The position numbers were made by a program, and so were the translations under genes. Below are positions 43,261 through 49,070 of a stretch of 49,070 bases of DNA, in pieces. The stretch lies in contig JAHQWP010000045.1 in the NCBI GenBank assembly GCA_029856235.1, forward strand, positions 1 through 49,070. Reading direction: 5' to 3'. The notes under the pieces are model-generated. The model saw only the letters and a program-made list of their open reading frames with translations. It had not been told where the DNA came from and made no database searches. Each line of letters begins with the position of its first letter. The stretch's first letter is position 1. This stretch comes from Promethearchaeia archaeon. GTDB taxonomy: Archaea; Asgardarchaeota; Lokiarchaeia; Sigyniarchaeales; SOKP01.

Positions 43261-43930
43261 TTCATACCTCGCGGTGTGAATATCGAGAAGTAGTATTAAC
43301 CTCAATGGAATGACCAATTTGAATGCCTCTGGTATGAAAAATTGGTTAAACTTTCTTTCCTTAACGGAAAGTTTGTATCTTCGGATATAAGTTTGGTTCA
43401 TTGGTTTTCGGATTAATGTCTAAAAAGAGTTGGTTCATTGAGACGTTTTATATGAAAATATGGTATGAAATACTAGCAATGAGCCTTCGGGTATAAATGC
43501 ATTTTCTCATATCATGCTTGAATACATGATCATTGGAAAAGATAGAGCACCCTCAAAAAATGCTACCGAATGTTTATCCTAACGGGTACGTCATTTCGGT
43601 AAATCGAGCTATGCTAGCAATTTCGATTAAATCTCCGGAGTGATTCTGACAGGAGGTTTCACGACCAATAGTTGGAATGCATTGAATGGGGACTTTCCTT
43701 ACATCGTAAGGAATGGCAACATCTCGCAAACAATTCTTTCGGGGATTCGATTGCATATTCCACCGGATCGTGCCTAATAGTGTGATCATAGGAAAGGTAT
43801 CGCAATCAATGTCATACTACCAATAGAAATGCTTAACGGTATTGAAATTGGAAATTCAAACTTCTACGGAAGAATGAACATATCTTAGGGTAAGGAACGA
43901 TCGATTAGTTTTCGGACTTATCGAAAAAAC
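43261..43930 (+). ncRNA. Candidate large structured RNA downstream of polB2
   Basis: About 670 bases without a credible gene but crowded with hairpins. Perfect or wobble stems: TTCATACC/GGTGTGAA with loop TCGC (43261-43280); ACCAATTT/AAATTGGT enclosing ATGCC/GGTAT (43313-43346); AAACTTTC/GAAAGTTT (43348-43374); TATC-TTCG-GATA (43376-43387); GCC-TTCG-GGT (43483-43492); ATCATG/CATGAT (43511-43530); TACCGAATG/CATTTCGGTA (43564-43601) enclosing ATCC/GGGT; AATCGA-GCTA-TGC-TAGC/TCGATT (43602-43628); CCAA-TAG-TTGG; TTCCTTAC-ATC-GTAAGGAA (43695-43713). G-U pairs and the C(UUCG)G loops fit only the plus strand. TTTAAATA at 43230-43237 could be its TATA box. No known RNA class was recognised. Confidence 0.5.
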
Positions 43931-43959
43931 CTGTATCACATTGACACAATACCACGCAA

Positions 43960-43987
43960 AAAACCCATCAGAAACTCATTGCAACTT
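43960..43987. repeat. Short dispersed repeat, copy 1
   Basis: The stretch AAAACCCATCAGAAA followed by CTCATTGCAACTT recurs at 46003-46031 with one inserted base and one or two changes. This copy covers the 3' end of the phosphotransferase pseudogene; read on the minus strand the second copy encodes KVAISFLMGF. It may be a shared gene tail or a mobile-element trace. Confidence 0.5.
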
Positions 43988-44342
43988 CTTGAACCTTTTT
44001 TCTAAAAGTTCCATACAATTTAAATCTTCTATGGTAGCAAGGGTAGTTTCTAATTTAACCCACCAGAAGAAAGAAGAAGCCATACCCATATTCCACCCCC
44101 CGATACAAGTGTAAATGTTTAAAAAAGTAAGTAATTTATAATCATACCAACAATCGTCCCAACTATAGTTTTTGATACCCAGCTTTATAAGATGGTTATG
44201 ATAACGTTTGATAAGATCTTTTTCTATTAAATACCTATAATCAGGAAAAAGCATAATCATATATATTAGATCTTGACCTCCTACTCGTCAACCATTCTGG
44301 TGTTAATTGATCTATATCAGTAATTACCTTAATCTCATTCAT
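43976..44342 (-). pseudogene. Internally deleted phosphotransferase-like kinase gene
   Basis: The downstream 95 codons (start at 44260 if read alone) encode the C-terminal end of an aminoglycoside-phosphotransferase/ecdysteroid-kinase-like protein: QDLIYMIMLFPDYRYLIEKD, then LIKRYHNHLIKLGIKNYSWD and a DCWYDYKLLTFL segment, typical of that family's last helices. Upstream, from ATG at 44342, is the family's N-terminus, MNEIKVITDIDQLTPEWLTS, in another frame. The two meet at about 44275-44286, where some 250 middle residues, including the whole catalytic loop, are missing. The gene cannot make an active kinase. The 3' end may also be frameshifted near 43972. Confidence 0.7.
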
Positions 44343-44402
44343 TTTCCTACTCTAAATAATATTATTCTGTAGTACATTGGAATGTGATTTAAGCATATTC
44401 TA

Positions 44403-45695
44403 TCACCTTTTATTCATTTCAAAGAGCAATTTATCAGCTCTCTTTATCCATTCCTCTTCTTTTCTTTCGATTGCTAATTCTCTTCCTTTTTTCGCATATT
44501 CAATTGTTTTTTTATAATTAACTAATTCTTTATAACATTCTGCCATTTTTAGATAGGTTTCAGACCAACCATTAGGTTCAAGTTCCAATGCTTTTTGAAA
44601 CTTGACAATCGCATCCTCATATTCATGGAAAATAAGTAATATTTCCCCGAAAGTATCATAAAAATTCCCATCATGTGGTTCTCGTTCTACAAGATCTTGA
44701 ATAATTTTAATGGATTCTTCCTTTCTATTCAATATTGCCAAAATAAGTGCTTTATGATTTAACAAAAGAGTATTATTAGTATCAGATTCCAAAACATTAT
44801 TGATTGATCGAAGAAAGCCATTTGCTACCCAGCTATTAACTTGATTAGAATAAACTCTAGCTCGTTTATATTCTCCTATTCTTTCATATCCAATTTTTTC
44901 TGCTGTTTTATAAGAACCAACATTCGTCGAGGTACAAACCCACCTAATGGATTTATATTTTGGTAAGCAATATTCTACTGTAGCTGCACCGACTATAGAA
45001 GCAAAATCCCTTCTTCGATACTCTCCAAGTGTTCCTATACCATATACTTCGATTTCATTATTTTTTGTCAAAAATCCTAATATGCAGAAACTTACTACTT
45101 CTTTATCTTCTCTAACAAGCAGAAATCCTCTAATATCTTTCAAACCCTCTTCAAAAGGAAACCAATGAGTCCTTAAAGCGCCATAAAATAAATAATTATA
45201 GTACATATCGCCCTTCAGATGATCTTTCTCCTTCAGAGACAAATCGATTGGCGCTACACTATATCCTTCGGGAATAAAGTCTCTCCAATTCTTCAATTTC
45301 AGTTCTTTAATTTCGTGGTATAAACGAATTTCTGAATTAGGATCCTTAAGAACAGAGTTTATTCCTTCCTCCCAGTCCTTATTAGAAAGTTCAACCCAAA
45401 ATTCAACAGGTTTTTCTTCCTTATCTTTTATAAAAGGTTCTTGATAAAGCATCTTTCTAAATTCTTTATTGAACTCTTTATTGTCTGCTCGTCCTCCGAA
45501 GTAGAACCATATCCTCAAATCAGTGTGTCGAAAAACTACAATCACTGCTGTTTGAGGATCGCCTCTATTGTCCACAAACACATGTTTCGGAACAGGAATT
45601 CTTTCTAGCGTACTTCGTAACCCTTCTACGAAAGGTTTTTCTTCAAACAAATGTTTAACTTTGTGAAAGTCCTTTTCCATTAACTCTTCTATCAT
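44403..45695 (-). CDS. GNAT acetyltransferase fused to TPR repeats
   Basis: 430 residues. Residues 1-280 form a two-part acetyltransferase of the kind found in the GNAT_acetyltran group: an N-terminal region with HVFVDNRGDPQTAVIVVF and WFYFGGRADNKEF, then the acetyl-CoA domain with GFLLVREDKEVVSFCIL, YGIGTLGEYRRRDFASIVGA (the Arg-x-x-Gly loop is here YRRRDFA) and WVCTSTNVGSYKTAEKIGYE. Residues 285-425 are three to four TPR units, the clearest being YEDAIVKFQKALELEPNGWS followed by YLKMAECYKELVNYKKTIEY. TPRs usually bind partner proteins, so the enzyme may modify a bound protein. It lies downstream of small genes with no shared operon evident. Confidence 0.82.
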   Translation of the reverse strand: MIEELMEKDFHKVKHLFEEKPFVEGLRSTLERIPVPKHVFVDNRGDPQTAVIVVFRHTDLRIWFYFGGRADNKEFNKEFRKMLYQEPFIKDKEEKPVEFWVELSNKDWEEGINSVLKDPNSEIRLYHEIKELKLKNWRDFIPEGYSVAPIDLSLKEKDHLKGDMYYNYLFYGALRTHWFPFEEGLKDIRGFLLVREDKEVVSFCILGFLTKNNEIEVYGIGTLGEYRRRDFASIVGAATVEYCLPKYKSIRWVCTSTNVGSYKTAEKIGYERIGEYKRARVYSNQVNSWVANGFLRSINNVLESDTNNTLLLNHKALILAILNRKEESIKIIQDLVEREPHDGNFYDTFGEILLIFHEYEDAIVKFQKALELEPNGWSETYLKMAECYKELVNYKKTIEYAKKGRELAIERKEEEWIKRADKLLFEMNKR

Positions 45696-45864
45696 TTAAT
45701 TTCGCCAGTTAGTTAAAATTGCTTTATGTGGGTTTCTTCCTTAATAATTCCTTAAGTTCCATTCATATTAAAAATTATTGATAAATCTGTTTCTTTTTTA
45801 CATTAGGAGAGATATCAATTTGAAAAGATATAAAGACAATTTGGTTTGACAATATGAGAGAAAA

Positions 45865-45969
45865 ATGGAGGATTTTACTTGGTTAAATTTTTCGGGAAAT
45901 CAGATTGATCATAGTTCATTGTCAAAGGAGCAACAAGAATTAGAAAGTAAATTGATACTAATAATTTAA
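45865..45969 (+). CDS. Possible 34-residue peptide
   Basis: Short open frame starting MEDFTWLNFSGNQIDHSSLS and ending in SKLILII. Composition is compatible with a small protein, and the ATG lies in an AT-rich leader, but there is no Shine-Dalgarno sequence and no recognised family. It occupies part of the 535-base gap between the GNAT-TPR gene and the gene at 46231. Could be chance. Confidence 0.2.
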   Translation: MEDFTWLNFSGNQIDHSSLSKEQQELESKLILII

Positions 45970-45987
45970 CATCCTTAAAATAAATCA

Positions 45988-46116
45988 CTACTTTACCGCG
46001 CTAAAACCCATCAGAAAGCTTATTGCAACTTTACTTATCTCTTGTTTTATTATTTCGTTAATTATTTCTTTGTCCCCATTCAAACACTTTGAAAATTCCT
46101 TAAGTGGTCCTTGCAT
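45988..46116 (-). CDS. Possible 42-residue peptide or gene remnant
   Basis: The minus-strand frame starts MQGPLKEFSKCLNGDKEI and ends EISKVAISFLMGFSAVK. Its last 30 bases repeat the sequence at 43960-43987. A short amphipathic helix with a hydrophobic end is predicted. It may be a small protein or the tail of a lost gene; the repeated end makes the second idea attractive. Confidence 0.35.
   Translation of the reverse strand: MQGPLKEFSKCLNGDKEIINEIIKQEISKVAISFLMGFSAVK
46003..46031. repeat. Short dispersed repeat, copy 2
   Basis: Second copy of the element at 43960-43987, about 2 kb away and in the same orientation, matching at about 26 of 28 aligned bases with one extra G. It forms the 3' end of the small minus-strand frame at 45988. 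Confidence 0.5.
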
Positions 46117-46230
46117 ACATTTGGGGTTTCATGTTTTATCTATACTATATAGCGAACTTTAAAATATCTTAATTACGACTTTATTATTGGACTTAAGAAT
46201 TAAAAAAAAAGATTAGGAGTCAGATAATCA

Positions 46231-46404
46231 ATGTTCAAAGAAAAATTTGCAAACTTAAGGAATCTATTGAGAGCGAAAAAGAGAGCTAAAAATACCCCGC
46301 AAGATCCTGCAAAATCTAATTTGCCTGGTCCAATTAGCCAAGACTTATACCATAAAATGGACCCCTCGTGGGAAGCGAGGAGGAAAGAACAGGGACTTGG
46401 TTAA
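46231..46404 (+). CDS. Small basic protein, 57 residues, unknown
   Basis: Starts at ATG 46231, with GGAG at 46215-46218 as a reasonable Shine-Dalgarno site. The sequence opens MFKEKFANLRNLLRAKKRAK, a basic amphipathic helix, then a Pro-rich linker (NTPQDPAKSNLPGPISQD) and an end MDPSWEARRKEQGLG. It has no membrane segment or cysteines. The helix could bind nucleic acid or a membrane surface. The coherent composition and ribosome site make a real gene likely, but no family is known to me. A second small frame follows after eleven bases. Confidence 0.5.
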   Translation: MFKEKFANLRNLLRAKKRAKNTPQDPAKSNLPGPISQDLYHKMDPSWEARRKEQGLG

Positions 46405-46415
46405 TGAAATAGAGT

Positions 46416-46595
46416 TTGGATATAAATAATGCCACCTACCCATGGGACGATGTCCTACTCTTAAAATACTTCGATTCTTTCAGCGCTGCGCAGGACCTTA
46501 AACAAGTAATAATTTCACATACAGAAGAGTATTTGATCTTATGCATTAGTAATGGAGTTTCTACCTTTTCTTTTACTCAGCTCAAAACAACATAA
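46416..46595 (+). CDS. Possible 59-residue protein with TTG start
   Basis: Open frame with TTG at 46416, eleven bases after the previous stop. The protein reads MDINNATYPWDDVLLLKYFD at its start and continues with alternating helix and strand character (AQDLKQVIISHTEEYLILCI). This balanced composition is more protein-like than most chance frames in such AT-rich DNA. Its last 14 bases overlap the convergent 30-residue gene at 46582. No family is recognised and the start is uncertain. Confidence 0.35.
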   Translation: MDINNATYPWDDVLLLKYFDSFSAAQDLKQVIISHTEEYLILCISNGVSTFSFTQLKTT

Positions 46596-46674
46596 TTAAT
46601 ATTACGATAAGAATGATGAACCCAATAACAGGAACACATTTAAGAATAGAAAGATAATCTGTAAATTTGTCCAC
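46582..46674 (-). CDS. 30-residue single-helix membrane peptide
   Basis: GTG at 46674, six bases after the zinc-ribbon stop. The peptide MDKFTDYLSILKCVPVIGFI continues as one strongly hydrophobic helix (ILIVILIMLF) to the stop, with charges only at the N-terminus. Tiny membrane proteins of this form often modulate larger membrane partners. It would be third in a three-gene set with 46681 and 46815. The assignment rests on tight spacing and hydrophobicity. Confidence 0.4.
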   Translation of the reverse strand: MDKFTDYLSILKCVPVIGFIILIVILIMLF

Positions 46675-46680
46675 TTGTTT

Positions 46681-46818
46681 TTACTTTGTGTCTGAAAGTT
46701 TCATTCCACAGTTAGGACAATAGGAAGGAATCTTTGATAAAATAGTATCATAACTTTGTATAGCGGATTTTGCGGGGTGAACTTTCTGTCCGCAATTTTC
46801 ACATCGTGGTGTTTTCAC
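46681..46818 (-). CDS. 45-residue zinc-ribbon protein
   Basis: GTG at 46818 overlaps the TGA of the upstream gene (ATGTGA), a standard coupling arrangement. The protein begins MKTPRCENCGQKVHPAKSA and has a second knuckle YCPNCGMKLSDTK at the end; two Cys-x-x-Cys-Gly pairs 30 residues apart form a single rubredoxin-like zinc ribbon. There is no other domain. It may bind nucleic acid or serve as a partner of the upstream protein. Confidence 0.65.
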   Translation of the reverse strand: MKTPRCENCGQKVHPAKSAIQSYDTILSKIPSYCPNCGMKLSDTK

Positions 46819-47162
46819 ATTTCATCACTCAATTCTAGAAATTCTTTAGCTCCAATATTTTCAAAAATTTTTTTTATCTTTTTGAGCATAGATTTATACA
46901 CCCCGAATGTGAAACCCATCAAATCACTCCCCCCAGCTACAACAATGTGAACATTAATGATATCTTGACCTCTCAATTCAAAAATAACAGTCGCAGCTAC
47001 ATCGTTCTTTATTCTAAAAAAGAACTTTTCTACCACAACTACGCGCACGCTCTCATTAGAAAACACCATTTTAGCATCTGGGCTAAAATAAAGACAAAAA
47101 TCCTCTACTACTTGGTTTATATTAATTCCCTTAACATTTAGAATTTCTTTTTTCATGTCCAT
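46815..47162 (-). CDS. Small soluble protein of unknown function
   Basis: 115 residues. An alternating strand pattern (VRVVVVEKFFFRIKNDVAAT, then VIFELRGQDIINVHIVVAGG) is followed by a Gly-rich turn and the helix SMLKKIKKIFENIG. The VAGGSDLMGFTFG stretch recalls the GG-containing small DUF6054-type proteins, but the likeness is weak and only remembered. It heads a set with the 45-residue zinc ribbon (overlapping stop and start) and the 30-residue membrane peptide. ATG at 47162; ATG at 47156 is an alternative. Confidence 0.6.
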   Translation of the reverse strand: MDMKKEILNVKGININQVVEDFCLYFSPDAKMVFSNESVRVVVVEKFFFRIKNDVAATVIFELRGQDIINVHIVVAGGSDLMGFTFGVYKSMLKKIKKIFENIGAKEFLELSDEM

Positions 47163-47305
47163 TCACACAATAAGAAATAGGATATTTAAAAATATTGAAA
47201 CAACCCTCACAAGGAAAAAGGAGAGAAGAAGATCTCATTTAAACAAAAAATTTGATATGCTTCAAGGTCAAAAAAAGAATAACCAAAAAAAATATGTGAA
47301 AATTA

Positions 47306-47929
47306 TTAAATAAATGGTTGTCTTATTACGGTTTTCATAGTTGCGGGGTTTGCTTTCCTTGGATCACTTAGATAAATTTCATGATGTTTATTTTTGTGGC
47401 CATGGAATGTACCTCCTTCTTTCTGGATAAAATCGTGGACTTTTTGGACAGTGGGTCCTTCCTCAGAATAAGGGCCGATATGCATAATCTGAGCTGCCTT
47501 CCCTTCTTTGTATTTCTCAACTCTAAGTTTAGGAAGTAAATTAGCAAGTTCAGGTTTTTTATCTTTAGTTAGTTCAATAGCATTGTCAACCATATCCTCA
47601 TTTATCCACTCTGGGAGCATTATCATCATGGACCACTTCCATTTATCGCGGTTTCCTTCATTGAAATCATCCATATCATCAGCCCACCATAATCCTTCCA
47701 ATGGAGGTACAACATAATCTCTTCCTTTTGCCTTACTTAAGAATTTAGTTTTGAAGGCTATTGGATAAAGAGCAGCAAGAGCTTCTTGATATTCCTTTGA
47801 ATCCCCTGGAGAACCCATACCATCGATCATTAAGAATTGCATTTCAGGTACATCCACTAAGACGACTCCCTTTGGACTCGGTTGATAATACTCTTTCATG
47901 GTTTTCTTGAAATCTATTTTTGCAGCCAT
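47306..47929 (-). CDS. GyrI-like small-molecule-binding protein
   Basis: 207 residues from ATG at 47929, which has AAAGGGAT a few bases upstream; a longer frame from 47974 would overlap the small cysteine protein gene and lacks such a site. The protein fits the stand-alone GyrI-like/AraC effector-binding (SHOCT) domain: PEMQFLMIDGMGSPGDSKEY near the start, LEGLWWADDMDDF, KWSMMIMLPEWI, then AAQIMHIGPYSEEGPTVQKV and the end HHEIYLSDPRKANPATMKTV. The central Trp and Glu residues bind small hydrophobic ligands, and some members hydrolyse electrophiles. Divergent from a TrmB-type regulator. Confidence 0.8.
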   Translation of the reverse strand: MAAKIDFKKTMKEYYQPSPKGVVLVDVPEMQFLMIDGMGSPGDSKEYQEALAALYPIAFKTKFLSKAKGRDYVVPPLEGLWWADDMDDFNEGNRDKWKWSMMIMLPEWINEDMVDNAIELTKDKKPELANLLPKLRVEKYKEGKAAQIMHIGPYSEEGPTVQKVHDFIQKEGGTFHGHKNKHHEIYLSDPRKANPATMKTVIRQPFI

Positions 47930-47940
47930 TTTTGATCCCT

Positions 47941-48072
47941 TTAATTTCTTGGTTGAAAACTGTTTGTTGGGCACTTGTTTGAGTCCAATGTTGCTGGTAC
48001 TTCGTTACCAAAACAATCTCCTTTTGCATCATCGATCGGTTTATAAAATTTACATTCTTTACATTGAGCCAT
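47941..48072 (-). CDS. Small four-cysteine protein, possible Fe-S or zinc binder
   Basis: 43 residues, start ATG at 48072. It reads MAQCKECKFYKPIDDAKGDC and continues FGNEVPATLDSNKCP, ending in FQPRN. Cysteines at 4, 7, 20 and 34 give C-x2-C-x12-C-x13-C. The spacing and the CKxC...GDC...KCP order resemble the small Fe-S subunits and domains attached to glycyl-radical enzymes such as 4-hydroxyphenylacetate decarboxylase and benzylsuccinate synthase, but no such enzyme is in the window. Its stop is 11 bases before the GyrI-like start, so they are co-transcribed. A zinc-bound form is equally possible. Confidence 0.55.
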   Translation of the reverse strand: MAQCKECKFYKPIDDAKGDCFGNEVPATLDSNKCPTNSFQPRN

Positions 48073-48105
48073 TTTATTATCACTTAACATATTTTTTATA
48101 TTACT

Positions 48106-48177
48106 ATGATCTTATATTATTTGTGACAATATTAAGTTATTTCAATTACTAAAAGTATATAAGATCATGTCACAAAT
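48106..48177. promoter_or_regulatory. Paired inverted repeats between divergent genes
   Basis: Two inverted pairs interleave in the 147 bases separating the cysteine-protein and TrmB starts. ATGATCTTATAT at 48106-48117 is repeated inverted at 48157-48168, and ATTTGTGACA at 48119-48128 is repeated inverted at 48168-48177. The pairs are about 50 bases apart, near five helical turns, which suits two dimers of one regulator. The adjacent TrmB-type protein is the obvious candidate, giving autoregulation and control of the small operon. Confidence 0.55.
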
Positions 48178-48219
48178 TAGTACAATAAGTACAAACCTAA
48201 TAATCTAGTTTTTTTGAAA

Positions 48220-49070
48220 ATGATAACTACAAACATCAGTGGATTTTTAAGTGAGGTTGGACTATCTGAAATCCAAATAAAAATTTATAATTATTTGCTT
48301 ACCCATAAATTTGGAAATATAAATGATATAAAACAAGAGTTAAATTATTCCTACACACAAGTGCACCATAATTTAATCGTCCTCGAAGAGAAAGGATTAA
48401 TTGAGTCTTCCAATTCAAAACCTCGAATCTATTTAAAAATAAATCCAAAAATATCATTAACAGAATTAATCAACGCGAAATATAGTAATTTGCAGGAAAA
48501 AGTCAATAAATTGGACGAAGAGCTAAAAGTTCAAGATAGCTTAATAGGAAGATGTGTTCGAGATATAAGTTTTTATCATTATTCTGATCTCAATTTAGCT
48601 TTCGAAAACTTCTATGCTTTAATAGAAAGTGCCAATCAAGAAATCATCATGAGTTCTTTACCTCCATCAGTATTAAAGAAACTTGAACCGGCATTATATC
48701 AAGCATTCATGAGGGGCGTTCAAATTACGCTATATTTTTCAGATTTAGATTTTGAAAACCTTACTAACTATTTTGAAGAAGTTACAAATATACTAAAAAG
48801 AATTGGAGTTTACATTATTCAAACAGAAGAAAAATCCTGCCAATTAATTCGTTTTAACGACGATATAGTTAATATGGGAAACATCCTTATTGACGAAAAT
48901 TATCTTAATTCCATAATCTTTAAGGAAAATACTGCCTACCACATTGATGGATTTCGCGGTCCATTTGCTAAGCATGCAAAAAAAATGTTAGAAATTAAAA
49001 CTGTAAAAAATAAGATTAAAATTGTCTATCCTGAACCAATCAAGAAAATATTGGAAGCTATAAAAGAAAC
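48220..49070 (+). CDS. TrmB-family transcription regulator (cut by window end)
   Basis: Open from ATG at 48220 to the window end, 283 codons without a stop, so the C-terminus is outside. The N-terminal 75 residues are a TrmB winged helix: GLSEIQIKIYNYLLTHKFGN, then the recognition helix YTQVHHNLIVLEEKGLI and the wing KPRIYLKINP. A coiled coil (LQEKVNKLDEELKVQ) and an effector domain follow: NQEIIMSSLPPSVLKKLEPA is the PLD-like fold of TrmB proteins, which senses sugars in known members. It is divergent from the four-cysteine and GyrI-like genes and probably binds the repeats between them. Confidence 0.85.
   Translation, partial: MITTNISGFLSEVGLSEIQIKIYNYLLTHKFGNINDIKQELNYSYTQVHHNLIVLEEKGLIESSNSKPRIYLKINPKISLTELINAKYSNLQEKVNKLDEELKVQDSLIGRCVRDISFYHYSDLNLAFENFYALIESANQEIIMSSLPPSVLKKLEPALYQAFMRGVQITLYFSDLDFENLTNYFEEVTNILKRIGVYIIQTEEKSCQLIRFNDDIVNMGNILIDENYLNSIIFKENTAYHIDGFRGPFAKHAKKMLEIKTVKNKIKIVYPEPIKKILEAIKE

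Noticed and set aside
43690-43698. GGAAAGTCC on the minus strand, like the conserved core of RNase P RNA
   Set aside because: It is part of the perfect hairpin at 43695-43713, the other conserved RNase P regions are absent on that strand, and the wobble pairs around favour the plus strand.
43574-43789. 71-residue minus-strand reading frame
   Set aside because: It overlaps several strong hairpins, has no ribosome-binding site, and its composition looks random.
47844-48083. 79-residue minus-strand frame across the GyrI start
   Set aside because: It is out of frame with both the four-cysteine protein and the GyrI-like protein, which have better composition, family match and start signals.
1-49070. 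CRISPR arrays, tRNA or rRNA genes, intact insertion sequences
   Set aside because: I looked for regular repeats, T-loop-like GTTC motifs and transposase motifs on both strands and found none that held up.

Overview
The window reads as a piece of an AT-rich archaeal genome, most likely an Asgard archaeon of the Lokiarchaeia (Promethearchaeota) type. The information-processing genes are archaeal (three replication factor C genes, proteasome alpha subunit, PolB2-type DNA polymerase). They sit beside a Ras/Rab-like small GTPase, a sirtuin, a giant coiled-coil/TPR protein and many small zinc-ribbon and membrane proteins, a mix typical of Asgard genomes. The lineage is an inference from gene content; there is no rRNA gene here to confirm it. 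GTG and TTG starts with clear Shine-Dalgarno sequences are frequent, and two genes seem to start at ATT.

Layout. 1-3.7 kb: a SpoU-type RNA methyltransferase flanked by an imperfect duplication, a membrane protein, and an aldo/keto reductase with an Fe-S domain. 3.8-5.5 kb: a two-gene ABC-2 exporter. 5.7-11.5 kb: an operon of two FAD-linked oxidases around a CCG-domain Fe-S protein, followed by an SCP2-like lipid carrier and an AttH/CrtC-like protein, which suggests redox chemistry on a lipid or isoprenoid. 11.5-18.4 kb: a coiled-coil/winged-helix protein, a hydrolase fused to a membrane domain, an MFS carrier, peptidase T, an enoyl-CoA hydratase and an ECF-type S component.

18.6-22.6 kb (minus strand): GNAT acetyltransferase, canonical RFC small subunit, a second RFC small subunit with a ruined Walker B, and RFC large subunit, together a hetero-oligomeric clamp loader. 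22.7-24 kb: small zinc-ribbon, unknown and ribbon-helix-helix proteins with palindromic and tandem operator-like sites between divergent genes. 24-29 kb: a 1482-residue coiled-coil/TPR protein and a small winged-helix-like protein. 29-34.6 kb: a UPF0182-like membrane protein with a zinc-finger N-terminus, proteasome alpha, the small GTPase and the sirtuin. 34.7-38.4 kb: tandem acyl-CoA synthetases.

38.7-43.2 kb holds the most interesting gene set: a RadA paralogue without Walker motifs, a small coiled-coil protein and an inactivated-looking PolB2 polymerase. Together these form the archaeal counterpart of a bacterial mutasome, split here by an opposite-strand membrane protein gene. Right behind it, 43.26-43.93 kb lacks convincing genes but is packed with stem-loops, including two C(UUCG)G tetraloops and G-U pairs that only work on the plus strand: a candidate large structured RNA.

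43.9-49 kb: an internally deleted phosphotransferase pseudogene, a GNAT-TPR protein, a run of very small genes (zinc ribbon, 30-residue membrane peptide, others), a GyrI-like protein with a small four-cysteine protein, and a divergent TrmB-type regulator that runs off the right edge. No tRNA, rRNA, CRISPR array or intact insertion sequence was recognised.
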